From Allolucifera butyrica (GTDB taxonomy: Bacteria; Bacillota; Negativicutes; Sporomusales; UPPP01), in contig NZ_UPPP01000063.1 in NCBI RefSeq assembly GCF_900476375.1, forward strand, positions 30,851-94,850: 64,000 bases of DNA. Direction: 5' to 3'. The notes below the pieces were generated by a model. The model did not search any database. It saw nothing but the letters and a program-made list of their open reading frames with translations, and was not told the origin of the DNA. A program made the translations under genes and the position numbers. Below, piece by piece: positions 37,412 to 45,500 of the stretch; position 1 is the first letter of the stretch, and every line of letters starts with the position of its first letter.

Positions 37412-38608
37412 ATGAAAATTCGTTTAGCCGCCCTGTTTGCTGTACTGGCCTTGTCATTGCCGGTGGCGGGTTGCTGGGACCGGCATGAACTGCAGGAACG
37501 CAGTTTCGTCATGGCGGCGGCCATTGATGTTGCAGGCGCCGCCAAGGAAAAAGAAAGCGGTGCGGCTAACGTGGAGGACTTCCCACTGCTTGAGGGCCGG
37601 CGCAAGTACCGTCTTAGTTTGCAAATATTAGAATTGGCGCCGCCGCCCAAAGGACAGACAAGAGAAGCTAAAAGTGCCAAAACGTTTGTCATTGCCACCG
37701 ACGGCGACTCGCTGTTTCAGATGATTGAGGACCTGCAGGGCCAAGCCGACAGGCAGCTTTACTTCGAGCATATTCAAAGTATTATTATCAGTGAAGCCGC
37801 GATCCGGGAAGGATTAGAACCGATAATCGACTGGTTTCACCGGGACGCTGAACTCCGCTGGCGGACGAAAGTGTTTATTACACCCGGACGGGCCGCCGAT
37901 ATACTAAACTATAAACCGCCCAGCGGGGAAGCGGGCGGTATGTATTTGGCCAAAAGCGCCGAAATGTATTTTAAGGACCCGTTCATTGCCGGTTCGCATA
38001 CCGACCTCGGGTACGTTACCGAAAGATTTGACCAACATGCATCGCTGGTAATACCCCGTTTGGATTACAAGCCTCCCGTTTTAAAGATGGGCGGCATGGC
38101 GGTATTTAAAAACGGACGTTTCGCCGGTTACCTCGACGGCTACGCCACCCAGGGCGGCAAGTTTCTTATGGGGATTGAAAAGAGTGCCCTGATCGTTGCT
38201 CCCTGTCCGAACCATCCTGCCTATCCGGTAACATTTGAGCTATTTCGTCATGATACCCGGTTAACGCCTCACATTGATGGCGACTCGATTTATTTTACCT
38301 GCGATATCTATATGATGGGCAATTTGGGGGAAAATCAATGCGACGGGATGGGGGATGATACAAGTGACCCGGCTTATATCCGGAAGCTGGAAGCAGCTTT
38401 TGCCCAGGAAGTGAAAAAGAATATTCTGTATGCCCGGCAGGCGTATTGGCAGCTAGGGCTATCTCCTCCCGGATTTCAAAGCAGACTAAAGGCCCATGCC
38501 CCGGCAACCTGGGAAAAAGTAAAAGACCGGTGGGACAACATTTTCCCCACCATTCCCTTGATTCTCTCCGTAAATGTAACGATTCGGAACCTGGGAACGC
38601 ATAAATAG
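37412..38608 (+). CDS. Spore germination receptor subunit C, second copy
   Basis: 398 residues, collinear with the preceding gene: lipobox PVAGC, then WDRHELQERSFVMAAAID, AKTFVIATDGDSLFQM, YFEHIQSIIISE, KVFITPGRA and the shared ending IPLALSVNVTIRN versus IPLILSVNVTIRN. Both copies have intact signals and full length, so neither looks like a pseudogene. It has extra residues near 45-75. A receptor operon with two C subunits suggests two alternative complexes or a heteromer. GGGGGTACCCC lies just before the ATG. Confidence 0.93.
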   Translation: MKIRLAALFAVLALSLPVAGCWDRHELQERSFVMAAAIDVAGAAKEKESGAANVEDFPLLEGRRKYRLSLQILELAPPPKGQTREAKSAKTFVIATDGDSLFQMIEDLQGQADRQLYFEHIQSIIISEAAIREGLEPIIDWFHRDAELRWRTKVFITPGRAADILNYKPPSGEAGGMYLAKSAEMYFKDPFIAGSHTDLGYVTERFDQHASLVIPRLDYKPPVLKMGGMAVFKNGRFAGYLDGYATQGGKFLMGIEKSALIVAPCPNHPAYPVTFELFRHDTRLTPHIDGDSIYFTCDIYMMGNLGENQCDGMGDDTSDPAYIRKLEAAFAQEVKKNILYARQAYWQLGLSPPGFQSRLKAHAPATWEKVKDRWDNIFPTIPLILSVNVTIRNLGTHK

Positions 38609-38609
38609 A

Positions 38610-38797
38610 TTATTTGAGCCTGCTTAAAAAGCGCACCAATCCCATTTTTCGCAGTCCTTTGCCATTATTTTAGAATGCGAAATGTGGGACCTACGTTGTT
38701 GCGGCTGCGCGTTCTCACTCAACGTACGCCTGAGTACGCCTCGTTCGAATGCTCGCCGCGCCTAGTATCTGCATCTTTTTAAGCAGGCTTTATTTGA
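38610..38797. mobile_element. MITE-like element with terminal inverted repeats and target-site-like direct repeats
   Basis: Perfect 14-bp terminal inverted repeats GCCTGCTTAAAAAG (38618-38631) and its complement (38775-38788) bound about 171 bp with no gene. Just outside both ends is the same 8-mer TTATTTGA (38610-38617 and 38790-38797), as expected of a target-site duplication. Inside is a second inverted pair (38638-38651 with 38678-38689). It lies between convergent genes, and the right direct repeat forms the stop codon of the minus-strand gene. Confidence 0.65.
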
Positions 38798-39017
38798 AGA
38801 TGAAGCTGAATAGCCATAACGCAAAGGCCGTAGCCGTATAAACGATTGCCGTCCGGCGGGCCAGCAAGGCTTCCCGTTCCCGGGCATTATGCTTTTCAAG
38901 GATGCCGGCCAGAAACCAGGCAGTTAGAGAGGTGGCCAGGAAGGTCAACGGAACCCAGATGGTTGTCTTATGAACAATTTGAAAGGCCAGTTTTTGCCAC
39001 CAGTAATACCAGTTCAT
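38790..39017 (-). CDS. Small membrane protein, two transmembrane segments
   Basis: 75 residues from the ATG whose first base is 39017 (AAAAGGAG just upstream; an upstream start gives a polar extension without a site). Two hydrophobic helices (about 22-40 and 52-73) flank a charged loop, LEKHNAREREALLARR. Not recognised as a named family. It is divergent from yabP. Its TAA stop lies in the direct repeat flanking the MITE-like element, so the insertion may have reset the C-terminus. Confidence 0.55.
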   Translation of the reverse strand: MNWYYWWQKLAFQIVHKTTIWVPLTFLATSLTAWFLAGILEKHNAREREALLARRTAIVYTATAFALWLFSFIFK

Positions 39018-39139
39018 ACTATTCTCCTTTTCGCTGCTTATTTTTTTAGTATGCCCGGATATTGAGACCAATTTGTACTATTTTACCAGTCCTGGGTCAT
39101 ATACATCATTGATAAAGCATACGGGGGTGGTATTTGCCC

Positions 39140-39415
39140 ATGGATGATAAAAACACCAACTGGCGGCATCAGGTTAACCTGGTGGACCGGGAAGAGTTGA
39201 CCGTAGACGGGGTCGTGAATCTGGGCAGCTTTGACGAAAAGGAAATCGTCATGGAAACCGAGGAAGGAATATTAATTATTCGCGGTACGGGCTTGAACAT
39301 CAAACAATTAAATCTGGATAAGGGCCATATTAGCATCGAAGGGGTCGTTCAATCCTTAGTCTATGATGAGGAGGTCAAGCAAAAGAAAGGCTTATTAGGG
39401 CGGCTGCTACGGTAA
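39140..39415 (+). CDS. yabP: Sporulation protein YabP
   Basis: 91 residues from the ATG at 39140 (GGGGGTGG at 39123-39130). The family pattern is clear: HQVNLVDREELTVDGVVNLGSFDEKEIVMET, then LIIRGTGLNIKQLNLDKGHISIEG, in a mostly beta protein. YabP is needed for spore formation in Bacillus and is made in the mother cell. It normally sits beside yabQ; here a lytic transglycosylase gene lies between them. Confidence 0.9.
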   Translation: MDDKNTNWRHQVNLVDREELTVDGVVNLGSFDEKEIVMETEEGILIIRGTGLNIKQLNLDKGHISIEGVVQSLVYDEEVKQKKGLLGRLLR

Positions 39416-39442
39416 GAAGTCAATGCTGGAAGGCTGCGAGGT

Positions 39443-40183
39443 GTGGTTATGGCTGCCAGCGGGATGCTGCGCCGGTGGTTTTGCCTGATAGGGATGCTGA
39501 TAGTGGAAGGAGTTATTTTTGGCCTGGCATTCTATGGCATTCATTTTTGCCGTTCGGCGGTATGGCGGGATTTTAACGCGGCGGTGAAAGAACCGGTGAC
39601 TGTGAATGCCCTGCCATACAGTACGTTGATTAATGCTGCCGCCGGAGAATTTAAGATCAGTCCGGCAGTCATTGCTGCCGTAATTCAAGCAGAAAGTTCC
39701 TTTGAGCCGAAAGCGGTATCTCCTGCCGGAGCTTATGGTCTGATGCAGGTAACTCCGGGAACCTGGCGGGAAGTGAATGAACAAATCAAAGCGTGTTCAG
39801 GGCGTCATGCCGGTTCGTGCGACAGCCGCTGCTATACCGATCCGGCTTTAAATATCAGGATAGGAACGGCTTATTTGGCTCAGTTATATACCCGGTATCA
39901 TGGTAACATGGTATTAGCTCTAGCCGCCTACAATGCCGGGCCACAAACGGTAGCTGTTTATGGCGGTGTACCACCGTACGGAGAAACGGCTGCTTATATA
40001 GAACGCGTAATTAGCGCCAGTTACCGGTTTCGACATAAAAGGCAGCCTGATTATGAACGGTGGACGGCAAGATGGCAAGCTGCCGGTGGATTGGTGGCGG
40101 GAGGAATGTTAATTACGGCAGGAATGCTGTTTTTTACGGGACGGGTTTTATACAGGCGTTATCGGGGATGGTTGTGGAAATAG
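39443..40183 (+). CDS. Lytic transglycosylase (SLT domain), membrane-anchored
   Basis: 246 residues from the GTG at 39443 (GGAAGG nearby); an ATG at 39449 after GAGGTG is an alternative. A hydrophobic segment near 12-32 is followed by an SLT/goose-lysozyme-like domain (about 55-190): catalytic Glu in VIQAESSFEPKAVSPAGAYGLMQVTP and the AAYNAGPQTVAVYGG motif. Four cysteines in CSGRHAGSCDSRC are an unusual insert and may form disulfides. A second transmembrane segment lies near the C-terminus (about 212-232). It cleaves the glycan strands of peptidoglycan. The place between yabP and yabQ suggests a sporulation role. Confidence 0.87.
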   Translation: MVMAASGMLRRWFCLIGMLIVEGVIFGLAFYGIHFCRSAVWRDFNAAVKEPVTVNALPYSTLINAAAGEFKISPAVIAAVIQAESSFEPKAVSPAGAYGLMQVTPGTWREVNEQIKACSGRHAGSCDSRCYTDPALNIRIGTAYLAQLYTRYHGNMVLALAAYNAGPQTVAVYGGVPPYGETAAYIERVISASYRFRHKRQPDYERWTARWQAAGGLVAGGMLITAGMLFFTGRVLYRRYRGWLWK

Positions 40184-40208
40184 CTGATTCATAAAGAAGG
40201 TGAAATCA

Positions 40209-40667
40209 TTGGGATTCAGCGGTCAGGCGGAGACGTTTTTCTTTGTGCTCTGGCTCGGAATTGTATTAGGAATATTGTTTGATTTTTACCGCGTCTTACG
40301 GGGGATATTTCGGCCGCGCTGGATTATGGGCACATTGGCTGATTTAGGATACTGGGTGCTGGCTATTGTTGTTGTATTTGGTTCCCTGCTGGCGGAAAAT
40401 TGGGGAGAAGTCCGGGGGTATACTTTTTTGGGTCTGATTGCCGGCATCGGGGTATATTACCGCTTATTTAGCCACTATGTGCTCCGCCTGCTGATACGCT
40501 TTTTTCAATGTTTGGCCCTGCTTGGCCGCTGGCTGCGTACGGCAGTTCTCTATGGTTTTATTAAACCGGTGTGTTTTTCCGGACGGTTGTTGGCTGCTCC
40601 GTGGCTTTTCGCCGGCAGGACGATCAGACATTATTATCAAAAACACAAGAAGCCGCCCACTGCCTAA
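40209..40667 (+). CDS. yabQ: Spore cortex biosynthesis protein YabQ
   Basis: 152 residues from the TTG at 40209, eight bases after AGAAGG; an in-frame GTG at 40200 overlaps that site. Four transmembrane helices and the YabQ pattern QAETFFFVLWLGIVLGILFDFYRVLRG. In Bacillus YabQ is a mother-cell membrane protein needed for cortex formation. The gene precedes divIC, as in Bacillus. Confidence 0.88.
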   Translation: MGFSGQAETFFFVLWLGIVLGILFDFYRVLRGIFRPRWIMGTLADLGYWVLAIVVVFGSLLAENWGEVRGYTFLGLIAGIGVYYRLFSHYVLRLLIRFFQCLALLGRWLRTAVLYGFIKPVCFSGRLLAAPWLFAGRTIRHYYQKHKKPPTA

Positions 40668-40769
40668 GCAGGTTAGCCTGCTTTTTATTTTTTACTTTTT
40701 AGGGAGGAAAGAGGAATGTCCTGTTAAGTTGGCGAATAGATATTACCATAATATTATCGGTGGTGGACG

Positions 40770-41063
40770 ATGAGAATGCAAAAAAGAAAAAGTTACCGCA
40801 TTAAATGGTTTAATCTGCTGCTGATAGCCATGATTGGATATTTTTCGTACGTATATTTTCAGCAACAGACGGATTTGCACACAATTCAGCGGGAAATGGA
40901 AGCAAACCAAACGAAGTTAAAACAACTGCAGCAGGTTAATAAGGACTTGTCAGCGGAACAAGGAAAATTAAAGACCCCTGAATATGTGGAGAAACTGGCC
41001 CGGGAAGAATTGGGTTTGGCTAAGCCGGGAGAAGTTCCTTTTGTTCCGGCTGGAAAAAATTGA
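40770..41063 (+). CDS. divIC: Septum formation initiator DivIC/FtsB
   Basis: 97 residues: short basic N-terminus, one transmembrane helix (about 14-32) and a coiled coil (TIQREMEANQTKLKQLQQVNKDLSAEQGKL) ending in the family motif YVEKLAREELGLAKPGE. It forms the DivIC-FtsL-DivIB division complex and acts at vegetative and sporulation septa. GGTGG lies before the ATG. Confidence 0.92.
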   Translation: MRMQKRKSYRIKWFNLLLIAMIGYFSYVYFQQQTDLHTIQREMEANQTKLKQLQQVNKDLSAEQGKLKTPEYVEKLAREELGLAKPGEVPFVPAGKN

Positions 41064-41079
41064 TCTTAGGCGACATTCC

Positions 41080-41109
41080 TTGACACTTTTTAAGGCGCAA
41101 GGGTATAAT
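41080..41109 (+). promoter_or_regulatory. Sigma-A promoter of yabR
   Basis: TTGACA (41080-41085) and TATAAT (41104-41109), both perfect, with an 18-base spacer. Confidence 0.82.
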
Positions 41110-41149
41110 ATGGTTGCAAAACATGTTGTAAGGAGGAAATTTGATTAGT

Positions 41150-41563
41150 ATGTCCATTGAAGTTGGCAGTGTTGTTGAGGGAGTTGTGACAGGTATCACA
41201 AACTTCGGCGCTTTTGTTGAACTGCCGGGAGGAAAAGCTGGATTAATCCATATTTCAGAGGTTGCTGATGTATACGTTCGCGACGTCAAGGATTTTCTGA
41301 AAGAACAAGATCGCGTAAAGGTGAAAGTTTTGTCCATAGACGAACGTGGCAAGATCGGCCTATCGATCAAGCAACTTCAGACGTCTGTTCCCAAGAAGAC
41401 ACACGCCAACGATAATCGGCGACCGAACCGAATGAATAATACGTTGTCTTTTGAGGATAAACTGAGCAAATTTCTCAAAGATAGTGATGAGCGCCTGACG
41501 GATTTGAAGAAAAATACCGAGTCCAAGCGCGGTGGCCGCGGTGGGGTCCGCCGGGCTGAATAA
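41150..41563 (+). CDS. yabR: S1-domain RNA-binding protein YabR
   Basis: 137 residues. The S1 domain fills the N-terminal half (EVGSVVEGVVTGITNFGAFVELPGGKAGLIHISEVADVYV, typical residues shown in part) followed by a basic tail ending in GGRGGVRR. AAGGAGG at 41130-41136 could serve a TTG at 41141 or the ATG at 41150; the ATG is chosen because homologues begin MSIEVG. RNA binding is expected; the cellular target is unknown. It follows divIC as in Bacillus and has its own promoter and terminator. Confidence 0.88.
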   Translation: MSIEVGSVVEGVVTGITNFGAFVELPGGKAGLIHISEVADVYVRDVKDFLKEQDRVKVKVLSIDERGKIGLSIKQLQTSVPKKTHANDNRRPNRMNNTLSFEDKLSKFLKDSDERLTDLKKNTESKRGGRGGVRRAE

Positions 41564-41573
41564 GACACACGAG

Positions 41574-41602
41574 AGAGCATTCAGTAATGAATGCTCTTTT
41601 TA
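41574..41602 (+). terminator. Terminator after yabR
   Basis: A perfect 10-bp stem (41574-41583 with 41588-41597), 4-base loop, T run. Confidence 0.9.
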
Positions 41603-41623
41603 AATTGATAAGGGGGGATAAGA

Positions 41624-42520
41624 GTGATACGGGCAGCGATTGATATTGGCACGAATTCGGTACGGCTGTTGGTGGCAGATGTACGGGAAGGAATATTATA
41701 TCCGCTGTATAGGGAGATGGCAACGACACGCCTGGGGACAGGCGTTCACAAGACCGGCAAGTTAGGGCGGGAACCGATGCACAATACGGCTGCTGCGGTG
41801 GCCGGAATGGTTGCCCAGGCCCAGGACCGGGGCGCCCGGAATATTGTGGTTGTTGCTACCAGTGCGGTGCGGGATGCAGTTAACCGGAAAGAATTTCTTC
41901 AGTTATGTTATGATGTCGCCGGTGTAGAGGTCTCGGTTTTAAGCGGCCCGGAGGAAGCCCGTCTTAGTTATACGGGGGCAGTCTACGGGGAAAATGCGAA
42001 AAGCCGTTTTCTGGTGATTGATATTGGCGGCGGCAGTACGGAAATGGTGCTGGGACGAAACGGCGAACTGGAAGAAGCAATCAGCTTGGACATAGGCGCG
42101 GTACGTCTCAGTGAATTATTTCCCGCCGGAACGGACGGGACTGTACCGCACTTAGACACGATTCGGGACTATGTAATAAAGCAGTTAGCAGTCACGTCTT
42201 CCTGGGAGCGGCCTGGCCGTATGTTGGGAGTAGGGGGAACGACCACATCCCTGGCTGCTATGGAACAGCACCTGCCCGTATATGACAGCTCCCGAGTGCA
42301 GGGATATTACCTTTCCCTGGCGACAGTAAGAGCCTGGCTGACAAGATTGGCGGCCATGACCCTGTCCGAACGTGGCCAGGTAGCCGGACTACAAAGCAAG
42401 CGGGCCGATATTATCGTCTATGGAATTGTTATCTTGGTTTGCATATTGGAATATCTGGCAATGGATGAAATTATGGTTAGTGAACAGGATATTTTGGAAG
42501 GGATTATTATAACCGGATAA
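41624..42520 (+). CDS. ppx: Exopolyphosphatase / guanosine pentaphosphate phosphohydrolase (Ppx/GppA family)
   Basis: 298 residues, the short two-domain actin-like form. Phosphate-loop motifs AAIDIGTNSVRLLVAD at the start and VIDIGGGSTEMVLG near 128-141, and the general-base segment SGPEEARLSYTGA. It releases phosphate from polyphosphate or pppGpp. GTG start with AAGGGGGGATAAG upstream. It lies directly before spoIIE, where many Clostridia and Negativicutes have it. A link to the phosphate regulon of this window would be functional only; no PhoP box was seen. Confidence 0.9.
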   Translation: MIRAAIDIGTNSVRLLVADVREGILYPLYREMATTRLGTGVHKTGKLGREPMHNTAAAVAGMVAQAQDRGARNIVVVATSAVRDAVNRKEFLQLCYDVAGVEVSVLSGPEEARLSYTGAVYGENAKSRFLVIDIGGGSTEMVLGRNGELEEAISLDIGAVRLSELFPAGTDGTVPHLDTIRDYVIKQLAVTSSWERPGRMLGVGGTTTSLAAMEQHLPVYDSSRVQGYYLSLATVRAWLTRLAAMTLSERGQVAGLQSKRADIIVYGIVILVCILEYLAMDEIMVSEQDILEGIIITG

Positions 42521-42534
42521 AGGTGGTTGTTTGT

Positions 42535-42563
42535 CTGCCTGTCAGAGGACAGGCAGTTTTTTT
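42535..42563 (+). terminator. Terminator after ppx
   Basis: A perfect 9-bp stem (42535-42543 with 42548-42556), 4-base loop and seven T. The 250 bases that follow, up to spoIIE, hold no convincing gene. Confidence 0.92.
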
Positions 42564-42811
42564 GCCCTATTTTCATCGATTATGTCAATTTTTTTATTAA
42601 ATTCTCTGACCTGTTCAGACAAAGTATGTCTGGTAATTTATGTAAAATGGAATATGCAGTATATACCATCCACATTTCGCAGGCTGAATTTATGGCGACA
42701 ATATTTTTTTCACTCGATAGCCGCAAGGTAAATGATGACTGGAAAATGATTGCCGAGTGACGGAGGACTGCGAAAAGTGGGATACCATAATAAGCAGGGG
42801 TGGATTTTTTT

Positions 42812-45256
42812 ATGCCGAAAATGACTGTAATCGATGTGCCGGACGAATTGCTTGCGCCGCCGGAAGTGACGTCTGGAAAAGGGACCAGTGCGAACAAATG
42901 GAATCCAGGCAGACTCTGGCAAAAAATAATAACGTTCGCAAGTACTTTGCTTCAGCGAAATAGAATGTTCCTGATTTTGTTGGCTTTTTTATTGGGGAGA
43001 GTTTCCATTATGGGAGAATTAGCGCCGTTTGGTCTTGCATTTTTTGCCGCGGTGGCTCAGAACGTTCCCAAACAGGCGCTGCTCGTAGCTTTTTGGACGG
43101 TAGCCGGAGTGATATCGGCGGGACATTATACGGAAGCCGGCATGTATATTTTATCAATTGGCGCCTATTTCTACTTAAGAGGCCGGTTAGTATACGGACG
43201 GCACAAGTTGTGGACCGGTCCTGCCTTTATTTTTGGAGCCGCATTGCTTAGCGGCTTGGGGATTACGTTGTGGCAACAGGCCAACTTGTATGCGGTGGTA
43301 TTAAATGTATTGGATGCATCCTTGTGTATGGTGCTTGCCGGTCTTTTCCTGTACGGCGTGCCTGCTATTTTAGAACCGGAATGGAAATGCCATTTTGCCG
43401 GTGAGTCCCTGCTGTGTACGCTGGCGATAGCGGCCATTGCCGTGGCCGGTTTAGGGAGCGCCACGGTCTGGGGTTATAGTATACGTAATATGGCGGGTAG
43501 TTTCCTGGTGGCCTTGCTGGCTTTGGGTGGCGGAGCGGGAACCGGGGCGGCGGCAGGGGTTGTCGTAGGCCTGGTTGTAGGTCTGACGGAAAATAACGTA
43601 TTACAGGATATCGCCTTTTACGCTTTATCCGGTCTCCTGGCGGGAGCTTTTCGCAGCCTGGGAAGATTTGCCGTCATATTAGGTTATATTCTGGGCAGTC
43701 TGATTACCGTAGTTTATTTCGGACAAGCCTGGGATTTTAGTCTTATCCTGACAGAATCTACCCTGGCCGCAGCGCTGGTTTTGACTGTTCCTGTCCGGAA
43801 ACTGGAGACCATGGTGGAAAGCATAATGCCGGCCGGCCGCGAATTATGCCAGGGACGGCCGGCATTGAGCCCTGCTGCCGATAAATTAAATAATATCGCC
43901 GACATGTTTACCGATCTGGCGGGAACTTTTGGCAATTTATCCAATATCGCCCGGGAAAAGTTTAAGGAGGAAGAAATGGCCCGTACCTTGGCGGTAATCG
44001 GTGAGCAGGTTTGTGAGACCTGCGAAAAACGCGATTTTTGCTGGAATCAGGATTTCTACCGTACTTATCAGGCTGTGATGGATATGCTTGTTCTGGCCGA
44101 ATCAGGCAAACTGAGCGTACCGGCTATGCCGGCCGCTCAAAGAAACCGTTGTGTTAAGAGCCGGGAACTGGTTGATAAATTAAATGCAGTTGCTGAACGA
44201 AACCGTATATACGGATACTGGCAGCAAAAGATAATTGACTGCCGCCAGGTGGTTACGGAACAGATGCGGGCGACGGCTGCCATCCTTGGTAATTTAGCGC
44301 AAGAGATAAAAAAGGAACCGGGGGACGATCAGCGGTTAGCCAAATGGCTGCAGCAAAAGGCTCTGAGTTTGGATTGTCCATTGACCTCGGTAAGAGTGAC
44401 GAGGCAGGAAAATAGTACGCTTGTTGAGGCGGGAAAAGCGGCCTGCCAGGGAACGCAGGAATGTATCCATACGCTATTGCCGCTTATAACCAACTTATTG
44501 GGAGAACCGTTTACACTTCAGGCGGAATGCGGTAATATGGCCAGCGACCGGAAGTGTAAATTAATTATGCGTACCGCCCGCCGTTATCGTCTTGAGACCG
44601 GAATGGCCTGCCGGCCGAAAGAAGAGGGGAATATTTGCGGTGACACTTGTACGGTAGTATCCATAAATCAAGGCAAAACAGCTCTAATGCTAAGCGATGG
44701 TATGGGAACCGGCAGTAAGGCCGCCGGAGAAAGTGGCACGGCGGTACACTTCTTGGAGAAATTACTGTCCGTGGGCTTTGACGTCAATGTGGCAGTAAAA
44801 ACGGTGAATTCCATGCTTCTCTTGCGTATGCCGGAGGAAAACTTTGTGACTGTGGATATGGCAATTATCGACAACTTAACTGGTGAGACCGATTTTTTAA
44901 AAATTGGTTCGGCTCCTAGTTTTATCAAGCGGGTCAGAGAAATTTTTACCATTGAATCGGCGTCTCTGCCGATTGGAATTTTAAATCAAATTGAAATTGA
45001 ACCGGTAAAAGCAAAACTGGTTGCGGGTGATACGGTCATTATGGTTAGTGACGGAGTAACGGATTTGTCCTCGCGGGGAGGAGAAAAGGAAATATGGCTA
45101 ACCAACTTTTTACGCCGTATGGAGAATGATGACCCGCAGCAACTGGCGGAGCGAATTTTACAGCGGGCGGTCGAATTGGCGGGGGCAAAGATTCGGGATG
45201 ATATGACCGTGCTGGTGGCTAAAGTCGTCAAAGAGGAAACGGAAGAATCATTTTAG
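42812..45256 (+). CDS. spoIIE: Stage II sporulation protein E (serine phosphatase)
   Basis: 814 residues from the ATG at 42812 (AGGGGTGG eight bases upstream). About ten transmembrane helices (40-310), a central regulatory region with a cysteine cluster (VCETCEKRDFCWNQ), and a PP2C phosphatase domain (about 590-810) with metal-binding motifs LSDGMGTGSKA, VSDGVTDLS and IRDDMTVLVAKV. It dephosphorylates SpoIIAA to free sigma-F in the forespore and associates with the polar septum. It follows yabR/ppx as expected. Confidence 0.96.
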   Translation: MPKMTVIDVPDELLAPPEVTSGKGTSANKWNPGRLWQKIITFASTLLQRNRMFLILLAFLLGRVSIMGELAPFGLAFFAAVAQNVPKQALLVAFWTVAGVISAGHYTEAGMYILSIGAYFYLRGRLVYGRHKLWTGPAFIFGAALLSGLGITLWQQANLYAVVLNVLDASLCMVLAGLFLYGVPAILEPEWKCHFAGESLLCTLAIAAIAVAGLGSATVWGYSIRNMAGSFLVALLALGGGAGTGAAAGVVVGLVVGLTENNVLQDIAFYALSGLLAGAFRSLGRFAVILGYILGSLITVVYFGQAWDFSLILTESTLAAALVLTVPVRKLETMVESIMPAGRELCQGRPALSPAADKLNNIADMFTDLAGTFGNLSNIAREKFKEEEMARTLAVIGEQVCETCEKRDFCWNQDFYRTYQAVMDMLVLAESGKLSVPAMPAAQRNRCVKSRELVDKLNAVAERNRIYGYWQQKIIDCRQVVTEQMRATAAILGNLAQEIKKEPGDDQRLAKWLQQKALSLDCPLTSVRVTRQENSTLVEAGKAACQGTQECIHTLLPLITNLLGEPFTLQAECGNMASDRKCKLIMRTARRYRLETGMACRPKEEGNICGDTCTVVSINQGKTALMLSDGMGTGSKAAGESGTAVHFLEKLLSVGFDVNVAVKTVNSMLLLRMPEENFVTVDMAIIDNLTGETDFLKIGSAPSFIKRVREIFTIESASLPIGILNQIEIEPVKAKLVAGDTVIMVSDGVTDLSSRGGEKEIWLTNFLRRMENDDPQQLAERILQRAVELAGAKIRDDMTVLVAKVVKEETEESF

Positions 45257-45291
45257 ACGAATTTTAACCGATATGAGATTTGTACACTGCC

Positions 45292-45357
45292 AGAAAGACC
45301 GAAAGCGATCTTTCTTCAATTACCAATTACCGAAAAACCGCACTAGCGGTTTTTCTT
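45292..45357. repeat. Two hairpin-family members with ATTACCAATTACC tract
   Basis: An imperfect AGAAAGACCG ... GATCTTTCT hairpin (45292-45314), the tract CAATTACCAATTACC (45317-45331), and a perfect 10-bp hairpin GAAAAACCGC / GCGGTTTTTC (45332-45341 with 45346-45355). It lies after spoIIE and could act as its terminator. Confidence 0.65.
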
Positions 45358-45500
45358 GTATAGGGGTGTATTTTTTGCTTTGTCAGGAGAGACAATAATA
45401 TATTGATATTTTTCGGCAGAAATGAGAAAATGGCAGTGCGTTTTTAAGCAGTCTCAAGCAGGAAAAAATGGCTTTAGCGGGAATTTAAAGGAAATAGCTT

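Noticed and set aside
39097..39125. Sigma-E-like promoter (TCATATA, 14 bases, CATACG) upstream of yabP
   Set aside because: The start site would fall near 39131, after the ribosome-binding site at 39123-39130, so the transcript could not be translated well.
42690..42720. Possible Spo0A box (GGCGACAAT) upstream of spoIIE
   Set aside because: Only the CGACA core matches, and no well-placed promoter could be joined to it by eye.
42527..42760. Overlapping short plus-strand frames between ppx and spoIIE
   Set aside because: They run through the ppx terminator hairpin and have no ribosome site or family resemblance; this is more likely the spoIIE control region.
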